Shown one piece after another: positions 9,457 to 18,600 of a stretch of 64,000 nt of DNA (its first letter is position 1; each line of letters starts with the position of its first letter). The notes beneath the pieces were generated by a model. That model was not told the origin of the DNA, searched no databases, and saw only the letters and a program-made list of their open reading frames with translations. The stretch covers positions 1,426,001-1,490,000 of the forward strand of contig NZ_JAARML010000001.1 in the NCBI RefSeq assembly GCF_011759375.1, given 5' to 3'. Source of the stretch: Paraflavitalea devenefica. GTDB lineage: Bacteria > Bacteroidota > Bacteroidia > Chitinophagales > Chitinophagaceae. The position numbers and the translations under genes are program-made.

Positions 9457-9497
9457 AGCCACATTTCCTGCGCGGGAAATGTGGCTTTTGTTTTTTT
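9457..9497 (+). terminator. Riboswitch expression-platform terminator
   Basis: A 12-bp perfect stem (9457-9468 with 9475-9486; AGCCACATTTCC and its complement) is followed by TTTTGTTTTTTT. It sits between the TPP aptamer and the first gene of the operon, as expected for premature termination control. Confidence 0.9.
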
Positions 9498-9510
9498 AAA
9501 ATATTACGAC

Positions 9511-10218
9511 ATGGAAATACAACAACTTACCAATAACCTCACCAACTGGCAGGGCCGGAAGGAATGGTTTTTCAACCGGGAACATACAGATACTTACGAG
9601 CAATGGTACGAGGGGCGTTACAAGCGTGCCGAAGTATGGCAGAAAAAAGTGGTGGGCGGACTTATTAAAAAAGACAGCCGGGTAAAAACCCTCCTGGAAT
9701 TTGGATGCGGCACTACCCGCTTTACCCGCTGGTGGCATACCATCGGCATTGAGGCTACCGGAGGCGATATTTCTCCCTTTATGCTGGGCCAGGGCGTGCA
9801 TTTGTTTCAGGGCGACCTGGTGCTGGCCGATTCTCATTATATGCCCTTCAAAGACCACACTTTCGATGCACTTGCTTTTATCACTACGTTTGAATACTAC
9901 CGCGATCCTGTACAGGTGATCCGGGAAGCTGCCCGCGTAGGCCGCTATGGAATTGTTTTTGGCATGATGAACCGCAACTCGCCCAAAGTATTGCGGAGAA
10001 GGGTACAGCAGTTGTTTGGCAAAAATCCTTTCTATGTGACTGCCACCTTCTATACGCCTGCAAAGCTGATCAGCCTTATCCACCAGGCATTGGAAGGCAG
10101 GGATTACAGCATAGAATGGACCTGTACCGGCCTGCCCAAATGGTTCCCTGCCCAGCAATGGAGCCTGCCTTATGGCGATTTCTTTGGCCTGCACGTAAAA
10201 TTCAACGACCAGTTATGA
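9511..10218 (+). CDS. Class I SAM-dependent methyltransferase (riboswitch-controlled)
   Basis: 235 residues from the ATG at 9511 (MEIQQLTNNLTNWQGRKEWF); the upstream in-frame ATG at 9454 lies inside the riboswitch terminator and cannot be used. Motif I is LLEFGCGTTRFTRWW, then GGDISPFML, a post-I acidic segment, and DALAFITTFEYYRDP as motif IV, giving a methyltransferase-11/25-like Rossmann fold. The substrate is not evident. Its stop overlaps the start of the next gene (ATGA), so translation is coupled. The operon also encodes a Trm112-like protein, a type that serves as activating subunit for class I methyltransferases, so the two may form a complex (inference). Confidence 0.88.
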   Translation: MEIQQLTNNLTNWQGRKEWFFNREHTDTYEQWYEGRYKRAEVWQKKVVGGLIKKDSRVKTLLEFGCGTTRFTRWWHTIGIEATGGDISPFMLGQGVHLFQGDLVLADSHYMPFKDHTFDALAFITTFEYYRDPVQVIREAARVGRYGIVFGMMNRNSPKVLRRRVQQLFGKNPFYVTATFYTPAKLISLIHQALEGRDYSIEWTCTGLPKWFPAQQWSLPYGDFFGLHVKFNDQL

Positions 10219-11273
10219 GCAGTTTTACCGGCAGCGGAAAAATACAGGATGCTTTCTTCAGGAATACCATCTACCCGTTTTGCGGCGCAGACCGGCAGGA
10301 AGTAACAGCCGGCCCGCAGTATGGGGTGGATGTGGCCGTTATCAACCTGCCCAATGGGATGGACATGGCCTTAACCAGCGATCCGCTTTCTTTAATACTG
10401 CGCCTTGGCCTGCGGGAATCTGCCTGGCTTTCGGTTCACCTCATGGCCAATGATATGGCCACTACCGGTGTGGCGCCCATGTATGCACAACTGGTGTTCA
10501 ACCTGCCGGAACAAACCACCGGCCTGCAGTTTGAAGAATACTGGCAACACATACACCGGTTTTGCAGCGATATTAAGGTTGCCATTACCGGCGGGCATAC
10601 CGGTAAAGCCGAAGGACAACAATCAACCATGGCGGGTGGTGGCACCATGATTGCCATTGCGCCGGCCAATACCTTTTTATTAAGCAGTCAGGCGCAACCG
10701 GGCGATGTAATCATCATTACCGAAGAAGCTGCCCTGCTGGCAACCTCCATACTGGCACTTAGTTTTCCGGAAACCGTAAAAAATAAATGCGGCCATGAAC
10801 ACTATCAGGCCGCCTGTGGGCTGTTTTACAAAACCAGTTCCCTGCAGGCCGGGCTAGCAGCCGTGGATAGTGGACCAGACAAGCAGGTTACTGCCATGCA
10901 CGATGTTACAGAAGGCGGTCTGTTGGGCGCCTTGTATGAACTGGCTACGGCCGCCGGGTGCGGAGCCGTGATAGAGGTAAATCAACTGCCGGTAGGAGAA
11001 ACCCAGCAGGCCATTTGTGATCTCTTTCATATTAACCCGCTTTTTTGTGTAGGCGCCGGTTCCATGATCATCACTGTACGGCCCGATGCATCCCGCCAGG
11101 TAGTACAACGGTTGCAGGAGAAAGGCATCAGGGCTACCGTGGCAGGTAGCATAACAGAAAAAGAAAAAGGGATCATCATCCGGCAGGATGGCCGGCAAAC
11201 AAAGCTGCTGCATCCCGGCGCTGACCCCTACTGGGCGGCATTTTTCACGGCTCTAAAAGACGGGTGGCAATAA
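10215..11273 (+). CDS. AIR synthase-related protein (PurM/ThiL/HypE superfamily)
   Basis: 352 residues from the ATG at 10215, overlapping the methyltransferase stop by 4 bases. The N-terminal half has the AIRS fold signature: a Gly/Asp substrate loop (AGPQYGVDVAVINLP), ALTSDPLS, MANDMATTGVAP in place of the ND.A..GA.P motif, and ITGGHTGKAEG; the C-terminal half has PGDVIIITEEAALLATSIL and DVTEGGLLGALYELA. These ATP-using enzymes include ThiL (thiamine-phosphate kinase) and HypE (carbamoyl dehydration). The HypE C-terminal cysteine tail is absent, and the first acidic motif differs from the GDDAA of ThiL, so I do not assign either activity. The TPP riboswitch upstream points to thiamine metabolism. 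Confidence 0.82.
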   Translation: MSSFTGSGKIQDAFFRNTIYPFCGADRQEVTAGPQYGVDVAVINLPNGMDMALTSDPLSLILRLGLRESAWLSVHLMANDMATTGVAPMYAQLVFNLPEQTTGLQFEEYWQHIHRFCSDIKVAITGGHTGKAEGQQSTMAGGGTMIAIAPANTFLLSSQAQPGDVIIITEEAALLATSILALSFPETVKNKCGHEHYQAACGLFYKTSSLQAGLAAVDSGPDKQVTAMHDVTEGGLLGALYELATAAGCGAVIEVNQLPVGETQQAICDLFHINPLFCVGAGSMIITVRPDASRQVVQRLQEKGIRATVAGSITEKEKGIIIRQDGRQTKLLHPGADPYWAAFFTALKDGWQ

Positions 11274-11277
11274 AATC

Positions 11278-11931
11278 ATGCGCAATCATACAAGAGCTAT
11301 ACGGGGAGGGCTGTACCTCGTTATTGATCCTGCAAAGGGATGGGAGAAGGTATTGCCCGCAGTACAACAGGCCATTGCCGGAGGTATTGATATTATCCAG
11401 GTGTGGAATCATTGGCACCCGGAACAGCAGAAGACTGCGTTCATAGAAAAGATATGCCGTGCCGCACATCCTTATCATATCCCGGTACTGATGAATGAAG
11501 ACTGGCAATTAATGAACGACACTTCCCTCGACGGCGTTCACTTTGATGAGATACCGGCCAGTATAGATGCTATCAGGCAGCAGGTACAGCGCCCCTTTTG
11601 GGGCGGTATTACCTGTGGTAATGACCTGCAAAAAGTACAATGGGCTGTTGACAACCGGCTGGATTATATTTCCTTTTGTTCCATGTTCCCCTCCGCTACA
11701 GCCAACAGTTGCGAACTGGTGAAAATAGAAACGGTACAGGCGGCCCGCGCCTTAACCAACATGCCCATTTTCCTGGCAGGAGGCATCACTCCCGACAACC
11801 TTAGCCTCTTTGAGGGGACCGGCATGAATGGCGTAGCGGTCATATCCGGTATTATGAATGCAGAAGACCCGCAGCAAAAAACACATTCTTACAAACAGGC
11901 CCTTCATCACATACAACAAAAAACACCATGA
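11278..11931 (+). CDS. Thiamine phosphate synthase (ThiE/TenI) family protein with altered active site
   Basis: 217 residues forming a TIM-barrel of the ThiE/TenI type: IIQVWNHW at strand 2, PVLMNEDW, GVHFDEIP, WGGITCGND, DYISFCSMFPS and IFLAGGITPDNL in the family order. ThiE joins HMP-PP with thiazole phosphate. Several residues that bind HMP-PP or Mg in characterised ThiE differ here: the QxREK motif reads QVWNHW, NDR reads NED, and the loop that usually ends in TxTK reads PSATANSCE. The C-terminal phosphate-binding GGI.P.N motif is intact. Four bases separate it from the preceding gene and it overlaps the next by ATGA. It may be a ThiE with altered specificity or a non-catalytic relative. 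Confidence 0.8.
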   Translation: MRNHTRAIRGGLYLVIDPAKGWEKVLPAVQQAIAGGIDIIQVWNHWHPEQQKTAFIEKICRAAHPYHIPVLMNEDWQLMNDTSLDGVHFDEIPASIDAIRQQVQRPFWGGITCGNDLQKVQWAVDNRLDYISFCSMFPSATANSCELVKIETVQAARALTNMPIFLAGGITPDNLSLFEGTGMNGVAVISGIMNAEDPQQKTHSYKQALHHIQQKTP

Positions 11932-12164
11932 AACCATCACTCATAAACAAGCTGGCCTGCCCGCTGGACAAGCAGGACCTTACGTTGAAAACCTTTTTAA
12001 AAGATACGGAAGGCAACATTATAGAAGGCATGCTGTATTGCCAGCATTGTGGGCGCGATTATCCCATCATCTATGGGCTGCCCATCCTTTCACCCGATGA
12101 ATACCGGGAATTTGGCCTCGAAAAAAGCATTACCAACCACTGGCCCAAAGAATTACCGGGTTAA
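11928..12164 (+). CDS. Trm112-like zinc-ribbon protein
   Basis: 78 residues with the Trm112/UPF0434 layout: LACPLDKQ near the N-terminus, YCQHCGRDYPI in the middle and GLPIL after it. Three of the four usual zinc-binding cysteines are present; the second Cys of CPxC is replaced (CPLD). Trm112 proteins bind and stabilise class I methyltransferases. The ATGA overlap with the ThiE-family gene puts it in the riboswitch operon whose first gene is a methyltransferase, suggesting partnership. Confidence 0.8.
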   Translation: MKPSLINKLACPLDKQDLTLKTFLKDTEGNIIEGMLYCQHCGRDYPIIYGLPILSPDEYREFGLEKSITNHWPKELPG

Positions 12165-12195
12165 GCCCTGCTTCGGGTCTCGTTCGGATCTTCTT

Positions 12196-13008
12196 TTAAT
12201 TGCCCATTCTCCTGATCATGGGCCGGCCGCCACCATTGCGCTGCATATCCTGCATCAGTTTATCCTGCTCTTCCCGGAATTCCTGCTGGGTGATCTTTTT
12301 ACCGCCTTTAGGTTCCTTAATAGCGGCTGCATCTATTTTGGGCGATAATTCAAGGGCTTTATAAACCGTCCGGCCATTATTGATGTCTATGGCGAGGATC
12401 AGTCCGGGTAATTGTCCCTGTATCTCCGGGCCGGCAGCTACCGGTATGGCGGGCGTGAACCAGGCAGTAAAATTGGCTGTATCAGGCACTACCTCCCGCT
12501 TCACCTGTCCATTCACCACACTGGGCTGCATCCTGGTGCCAATGCGTTGCGCAATGGCCTGCTGGCAGGAATAGCCTAAAATGGTCCTGGTTTCCCCGGT
12601 GAGTTTCCAGTTCAGCTTATTGACGGAGTCGGTCACAAGGAACTTTTTGGTACCCAGCTCCCGCGACTCAACAATGGTGCCTTTGCCAAGATCGGTGAAA
12701 GTAACATCATCCGCTCCGGGTCCTACCATACGAAACTGGACCCTTCTTCCTCCATCTTCGGAAGCAAATGTCTGGTCATCGGCCTCTTCCGGTGGCAACT
12801 GCTTGCGCAGGGATTGATTGTTGGCAAACAATACTTCTATCTTGTCGGTCCTGGTGCGGGGTATCTGGCGTTGCATCTCTTCCGGCATGCCTGCCATTCT
12901 GAACTGGATTTCCGAGGTGCGTTCATAAATGATCTTTCCTTCGGTTTGCTGGGCGGCAGCTACCTGCATGCATAAGGCGGCCACTGCGACTATTCCTATT
13001 TTTTTCAT
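12196..13008 (-). CDS. GLPGLI family protein
   Basis: 270 residues, signal peptide MKKIGIVAVAALCMQVAAAQ, then EGKIIYERTSEI, typical of the family's start. The defining motif appears as GQLPGLILAID at about residues 197-207. These secreted Bacteroidota proteins are of unknown function and are often encoded beside TonB-dependent-receptor-like genes. Here it lies divergently to a histidine kinase gene, and its promoter carries the same 40-bp TTAAC box as the receptor gene at 6429. The C-terminus is basic and Met/Gly/Arg-rich (GGRPMIRRMGN), similar in style to the tails of the two receptors (MMRN, IRIMR). Confidence 0.9.
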   Translation of the reverse strand: MKKIGIVAVAALCMQVAAAQQTEGKIIYERTSEIQFRMAGMPEEMQRQIPRTRTDKIEVLFANNQSLRKQLPPEEADDQTFASEDGGRRVQFRMVGPGADDVTFTDLGKGTIVESRELGTKKFLVTDSVNKLNWKLTGETRTILGYSCQQAIAQRIGTRMQPSVVNGQVKREVVPDTANFTAWFTPAIPVAAGPEIQGQLPGLILAIDINNGRTVYKALELSPKIDAAAIKEPKGGKKITQQEFREEQDKLMQDMQRNGGGRPMIRRMGN

Positions 13009-13027
13009 ATCCTGGTTGATTTTGTAC

Positions 13028-13093
13028 CAAAGCTATAACAGGCCTTTGGGCAGGCAGGTTAACGCACCTTGCTTTAATGTTAATTAAGGTTAA
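13028..13093 (-). promoter_or_regulatory. TTAAC-repeat box and promoter of the GLPGLI gene
   Basis: On the minus strand the box runs 13093 to 13054 with TTAAC at the same three offsets as at 6331-6370 (35/40 identity), then 18 bases, then a perfect -7 element TAGCTTTG (13035-13028). The predicted start is about 14 bases before the ATG. Because the intergenic region is shared with the divergent histidine kinase, the box may also control that operon. Confidence 0.75.
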
Positions 13094-13122
13094 AGCGCAG
13101 CAACCTTAAAAAATCAATCACC

Positions 13123-13130
13123 TACTTTTG
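13123..13130 (+). promoter_or_regulatory. -7 element of the histidine kinase gene
   Basis: TACTTTTG is a perfect TAnnTTTG match ending 7 bases before the ATG at 13138, so transcription would begin at or next to the start codon. That suggests a leaderless or nearly leaderless mRNA. No clear -33 element is seen at the usual distance. Confidence 0.5.
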
Positions 13131-13137
13131 TAACACA

Positions 13138-14613
13138 ATGGCTGCACGAAAAGTACAAATCTCTGTATCATCCATCTCGGTAGTACTCATGCTGCTGGCC
13201 ATTCTGGCCATTGTTGTATTCCAGGGATACTGGTTGCGCAAGAATTACAGGGATGAGCTGGAGAACCTGCACATACGCACCAACGTATTGTTCAGCGAAA
13301 CAGCGCAGCAATACCAGATAGAAAAACTACAGCTGGATACCAATTTTAAGATCCGCCTGCCAGCCCATGAACCGGGCATGAACGCTGCTTACCAAACATT
13401 CAGGCGCTCCGATTCCGGGACCCGGAAACAAAGACTGGGCTCTGTAATTGTTTCCCTCAATAAAACTTTCAGGACTTTTCGCGACGATGATAGTATACAC
13501 GGACGGATTGACTCATTGCACATTGTAGGACCTCCCGGGGGCATAATGAAAATGGCCCGTCCCAACCAACGTGTGATGCAGTTTCTACAAGGGCTGGAAA
13601 ATCCGAAGGATTCATTAACGGTGAAAGAAGTGGCTGATCGTTATGCCCAGGCATTGAAGCGGGAAAATATAGACATTGCTTTTGCCGTCGTACGTGGTCC
13701 GGCAGAACCGTTCGATGAAAGGATGCCGCCTGATTTTGGAACAGACAATATCATCACCCTGGGATTTGCCTATGCCTATTCCTTTTCATTGGAGTTGGAA
13801 GGTACCATCCCCTATGTACTTAAAAAGTTAACGCCGCAAATACTGGTATCGTTGCTGCTGGTAGGCCTTACCATTTTTTCTTTTGTGCTGATGTACCGCA
13901 ACCTGCGGCGGCAACGAAAGCTTACCCGCCTTAAAAATGACTTCATCAGCAATATTACCCATGAGCTCAAAACGCCCATTGCTACGGTGAGTGTTGCTAT
14001 TGAAGCCCTCCGCAACTTCAATGCCCTGCACGATCCGCAGCGTACAGAAGAATACCTCGATATCTCGGCCAACGAATTACAACGGTTGTCCCTGCTGGTG
14101 GATAAGGTGCTAAAACTCTCTATGTTTGAAAAACAGCAGATCGAACTAAAGGAAGAAACATTCGATTTTAAAGAGCTGGTGGAAGAAGTGGTGGCCTCCA
14201 TGCGCCTGCAGTTTGAAAAATACAAAGCGGCTGTGAACATACAATTGCAGGGAGAGAATTTTACCATTACTGCCGACCGTATGCACATTACCAGCGTTAT
14301 TTTCAATTTGCTCGATAATGCCCTTAAATACAGCAAAACCCATCTGGCCATACAGATTGACCTGACCTCATTGCCCCAATTCATCGAAATGAGTATTACC
14401 GATAACGGCATTGGCATATCTTCCGAATACCAGAAAAAGATCTTCGATAAATTCTTCCGTGTACCCACCGGCGATACCCACAATGTAAAAGGGTATGGGC
14501 TGGGGCTTAGCTATGTAGCCTACATCATGGACCGTCATAAAGGCATTATTAGTGTGGAAAGCCAGCCTGGTATTGGCACCCGCTTCACGACCAAACTCCC
14601 CAAAACACCATGA
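13138..14613 (+). CDS. Sensor histidine kinase
   Basis: 491 residues. A first membrane helix (VVLMLLAILAIVVFQGYW) lies at about 18-35, followed by a periplasmic sensor region of some 200 residues with no recognised domain and a second helix at about 236-256 (LVSLLLVGLTIFSFVLMY). HisKA follows with FISNITHELKTPIATVSVA (phospho-acceptor His about 281), N box NLLDNALKYSK, G1 DNGIGIS, F box and G2 GYGLGLSYV. It phosphorylates the response regulator whose ATG overlaps its stop (ATGA). The divergent GLPGLI gene and the receptor at 6429 share an operator-like box, so this pair probably senses an envelope signal and controls them (inference). Confidence 0.93.
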   Translation: MAARKVQISVSSISVVLMLLAILAIVVFQGYWLRKNYRDELENLHIRTNVLFSETAQQYQIEKLQLDTNFKIRLPAHEPGMNAAYQTFRRSDSGTRKQRLGSVIVSLNKTFRTFRDDDSIHGRIDSLHIVGPPGGIMKMARPNQRVMQFLQGLENPKDSLTVKEVADRYAQALKRENIDIAFAVVRGPAEPFDERMPPDFGTDNIITLGFAYAYSFSLELEGTIPYVLKKLTPQILVSLLLVGLTIFSFVLMYRNLRRQRKLTRLKNDFISNITHELKTPIATVSVAIEALRNFNALHDPQRTEEYLDISANELQRLSLLVDKVLKLSMFEKQQIELKEETFDFKELVEEVVASMRLQFEKYKAAVNIQLQGENFTITADRMHITSVIFNLLDNALKYSKTHLAIQIDLTSLPQFIEMSITDNGIGISSEYQKKIFDKFFRVPTGDTHNVKGYGLGLSYVAYIMDRHKGIISVESQPGIGTRFTTKLPKTP

Positions 14614-15302
14614 GCAAAACCAAAATATTATATGTAGAGGATGAGACCTTCCTTGGGAAGATTGTGAAGGAAAGCCTCGAAAGCCGGGGGTTTGAGGTGG
14701 TGATGGAAAGTGACGGGGCAGAAGTATTACAAACCTTTAAGCGCATCAACCCTCAGGTGTGTGTGCTGGATGTGATGTTGCCCAATAAAGACGGCTTCAC
14801 CATTGCAGGGGAGATACGGGCCATAGATGAAAAAGTGCCTATTATTTTCCTGACGGCAAAAACACAGACGGATGACCTGGTGAAAGGGTTTTCTACAGGC
14901 GGGAATGATTATATCCGCAAACCGTTTAGCATGGAAGAACTGATCGTGCGCATTGACAATGCACTGCGTTACCGGCATAATGGCAAGCCCGCCGGCGCCA
15001 CACAGGATGAAGTGAAAATGGGTAAGTTCCAGTTTCATCTTACCCGTCAAACGCTGATAGTAGGCAAGGAAGAACGTAAGCTGTCGTTCCGGGAAAGTGA
15101 ATTGCTGAAACTCTTATACGAGAACCGCGATAAAATCATTGACCGCAAGGATATTCTTACCCTGCTTTGGGGCAATGACTCTTTTTTTAATTCCCGCAAC
15201 CTCGATGTGTATATTGCCAAGTTGCGTGGCTACCTCAGGGATGATGAATCCCTCGAGATCATTACCATCAAAGGAGTTGGCTACCGTTTTATCATTGCAT
15301 AA
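14610..15302 (+). CDS. OmpR-family response regulator
   Basis: 230 residues. Receiver domain: ILYVEDETFLGK with the acidic pair, phospho-acceptor Asp in VCVLDVMLPNKDG (about residue 54), conserved IIFLTAKT and YIRKPFSMEEL. The C-terminal winged-helix DNA-binding domain is seen in KLSFRESELLKLL, ILTLLWGNDSFFNSRNLDVYIAKLR and IKGVGYRF. The gene overlaps the kinase gene by 4 bases. OmpR/PhoB proteins bind direct repeats about one helical turn apart, which fits the TTAAC repeats at 6331 and 13093. Confidence 0.95.
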   Translation: MSKTKILYVEDETFLGKIVKESLESRGFEVVMESDGAEVLQTFKRINPQVCVLDVMLPNKDGFTIAGEIRAIDEKVPIIFLTAKTQTDDLVKGFSTGGNDYIRKPFSMEELIVRIDNALRYRHNGKPAGATQDEVKMGKFQFHLTRQTLIVGKEERKLSFRESELLKLLYENRDKIIDRKDILTLLWGNDSFFNSRNLDVYIAKLRGYLRDDESLEIITIKGVGYRFIIA

Positions 15303-15573
15303 CAGTGCTGGGCTTTCTCAGCCGCTGCCATACCCACATAATGGTAAAGCTGGGAATGAAGTCGGTAAAAGGAAGTATTTCTTCTGCGAAGTTGAACAGT
15401 CCGCCAAAGGCACCCTTCCATCCGCCAAAGAGGCGATAGAAGATGATGGCAGAAACTGGTGCCCATACAATATCTCCCAGCTCAGCCAGGCCCGGGATGG
15501 CGTAGGTGGCATAACCAATGATATCCATCAGGATACATATTAGTAAAGAAGGTTGGGAAACAGTTTTGTTCAT
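15292..15573 (-). CDS. Small integral membrane protein
   Basis: 93 residues starting MNKTVSQPSLLICILMDIIG, with hydrophobic segments at about 9-28, 36-50 and 65-82, giving probably two to three helices. Gly- and Pro-containing motifs (GYATYAIPGLAELGDIVWAP) look conserved rather than random, and the codon use resembles that of its neighbours. I think this is a real gene of unknown function. It converges on the response regulator and overlaps its 3' end by 11 bases. Confidence 0.75.
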   Translation of the reverse strand: MNKTVSQPSLLICILMDIIGYATYAIPGLAELGDIVWAPVSAIIFYRLFGGWKGAFGGLFNFAEEILPFTDFIPSFTIMWVWQRLRKPSTVMQ

Positions 15574-15631
15574 GGAGCGTGCTATTAAATTACCGTCAAG
15601 ACGATAATTTGCCAGCGATAGTTGTATGGAA

Positions 15632-18600
15632 TTACACCAATAATGTCCTGTTCTTCAGTACGCCAACGATCTCTTCAATACGGAATGGTTTGGAAACATA
15701 ATCATCCATGCCGGCAGCGAGGCATTTCTCGCGGTCGCCCTGCATGGCATCGGCGGTGAGGGCTATAATGGGAAGGTGCCGGTAAGGTTCTCCCATCTGG
15801 CGGATAAAACGGGTAGTGGTGTAGCCATCCATCTCCGGCATATTGACATCCATAAAAATAAGTACCGGATCATAGTGGGGCAATATTTCCAGTGCTTCCT
15901 TACCATTGTTGGCGCGGATCACTTCAAAGCCCATCTTCCGCAATACCTCTGTGATCAGCATCATATTAATGGGATCATCCTCTACCACCAGGATGGAAGC
16001 AGCTTCTGTAATGTGCTCAATGTTGACAACAGACAGGGCCGGTTTGTTTAATTCATTATCCGGCATGAACATCGCGCTCAGCATAGCATACAGCTCATAC
16101 ATTTTTACCGGTTTGGTAAGCATCTGCCGGATACCCAGTTTATCGGCTTCATGTTGGAACAGGTTCTTTTCCAGCGATGATAACATCAGTACGGTAGGTT
16201 GTTCCAGGCCGGTATGTTGCTGCCGCAGCTCGTTCACCAGTTGCATGCCATCCATTTCCGGCATGTGGTGATCGGTAATAATGAGGTCCAGCGGCTCTCC
16301 TGTTTTTTGTATGCGTTCCAGTATCATCAGCGCTTCCCGGCCGCTGCCGGCTACCTCGCAGGGAATGCTGAAATAGCGGAATATCTCCTGCATCAGCCAG
16401 CGGTTGGTGCTATTATCATCTACTACCAGCACTTTGCGTAAGGGCGGTTTGTGCGCGGCCGCTATCTCTACATGATCTTTCATCACTTCGAGGGGAAGGT
16501 GAAGGGTAAACGTGCTGCCCCTTCCGGGTTCACTATTCACCGTAAGCGCGCCCTGCATCAGTTCGGCAAGGCTCTTTGAAATGGTGAGGCCAAGGCCCGT
16601 GCCACCGTATTTGCGGGTAGTGGAGGAATCGGCCTGTGTAAAACTCTCGAAGATCTTGCGGAGCTTTTTGGGCGATATGCCAATGCCTGTATCACGTACG
16701 GAAAGCTCTATATCCAGGAATGGTTTGTTGTTCTTTTGATAAATGCCGCCGGCTTTTACTACTGAAATAAGGATCTCTCCCTGGGGGGTGAACTTAATGG
16801 CATTGCCCAGCAGGTTGACCAGTACCTGCCTGATGCGCACCGGATCGCCGCCAAACTGAACAGGTAGTTCCGGATCAATATGGCATATCAGCTCCAGGTT
16901 CTTCTCAAAAGCTTTCACCATCAGGATATCTACTGTTTCTTCTACCAGCTCATCCAGCCGGAAAGGTGTATGGTCTATCTTTAATTTGCCTGCTTCCAGC
17001 TTGGAGAAATCAAGGATATCATTGATAATATCCAGCAGGCCATTGGCCGATTTTTTTACGTTGTTCAGGTAATCCCTTTGCGTGCGTTGCAGATCGGTGG
17101 TAAGCACCAGGTCGGTAAAACCAATAATACCATTCATCGGTGTGCGCAGCTCATGGCTCATATTGGCCATGAACTCGCTCTTGGCCAGGCTGGCCGATTC
17201 GGCAATGTCCTTGGCCTGTACCAGTTCCTGTTCCATCTGCTTGCGTTCAATGGCCGCTGCAAGGGTGGCCGCGAAGGATTGTAAAATAGAAAACTCCGTG
17301 ATCGTCCAATCGCGCTCTTCCATATCGCTGAAACCTACAATACCCCAGAACTGGTGTAAAGTGAAAATGGGAATGATGGCTACCGACTTTACCTGCATCT
17401 TCTCAAAATAGGCGCGGTCTCCATCTTCTTCAATATTTTTTACATAACCGCAGTACAGCTCTTCTTTCATCAGGGTCCTGGTGATGGTATTTTCCTCGTG
17501 CATGCGTATGTGCTGGTAGGCGGGATCTTTGTGCACCAGTTCACCGGTGGCATTGTCCCAATGCAGTAACTGGTTGGAGTACCATTTATCTTCCCGGGCG
17601 TCGTAATCATTCTTATACACGTTCACCTGGTTTACCTGCAGTTTGATGCCCAGCAATTGGATAGCTTCCCCAATAGCTTCTTCGAGGTGGTTGTTACTGA
17701 TGAGCTGGTGGGTGGCTTCGGCCATGGCCTGCAGCAACTGGTCCTTATGCAGTAAACGGTCTTCTGCTTTTTTCTGTTCGGTGATGTTGTGGGCAAAACC
17801 CAGCACGCCCCATACGGCGCCATCGGAATCGCGCAGCGGTACTTTCACCGTTGTCATTACCTGTGCTTTTCCATTGATGGAAGAGGGCTCTTCCTGTATG
17901 AATTTTGCCTTGCCCGATTTTATTACCTCATTGTCATCGCTCCAGAATCCACGGATATTATTGCCGGCATCGCCCTTTACCAGTTCTTCCGGGAATCCTA
18001 CTTCCAGTTCGTCCTTGCCAATAAAATCCTGCGGCCTCCGGTGCATGGAATCTGCAAAAGCCTGGTTCACCAGCAGGAAGCGGTGGCCAAGGTCTTTAAT
18101 GAAGATCCAGTCAGGTGTAGAGTTGATCACGGTACGCAGCAGCTCTTCTGATTGTTTTACCTCTGCCAGTAATTGCTCCCGTTCCGCTTCCGACCGCTTG
18201 CGTTCTGTAATATTCCGGGAAGTACAGATCAGCCGCGTTACCTCGCCCATTTCACGTACCGGCTTAATGATGGTTTCCAGCCAAACGTAATCATTTGTTT
18301 TGGTGCGCATCCTGTAGCGCAGGGTAAGATTTTCCACGTCGGAGAGCGACGGACTGTCTTCCTGCTGCAGGAATTTATACACGTCATCGGGATGAACATA
18401 GTCCATCACCGATTGCCCCTGCACTTCTTCCGGCGAAAAGCCCAGTGTCTTTTGCACCGAAGGCGATACGTACAGCAATATACCATCAAGCTGGTTAACG
18501 GTAATAATGTCTTCCGAATGCTCTGCCAGCAAGCGGAACTGTTGTTCGCTATGTTGTAATGCCTGCTCTGCTTCTTTCTGAGTGGTGATATCCTGTGCTA

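Noticed and set aside
10215..11273. Calling the AIR-synthase-fold gene thiL or hypE
   Set aside because: Neither the GDDAA metal loop of ThiL nor the C-terminal cysteine tail of HypE is present; only superfamily assignment is supported.
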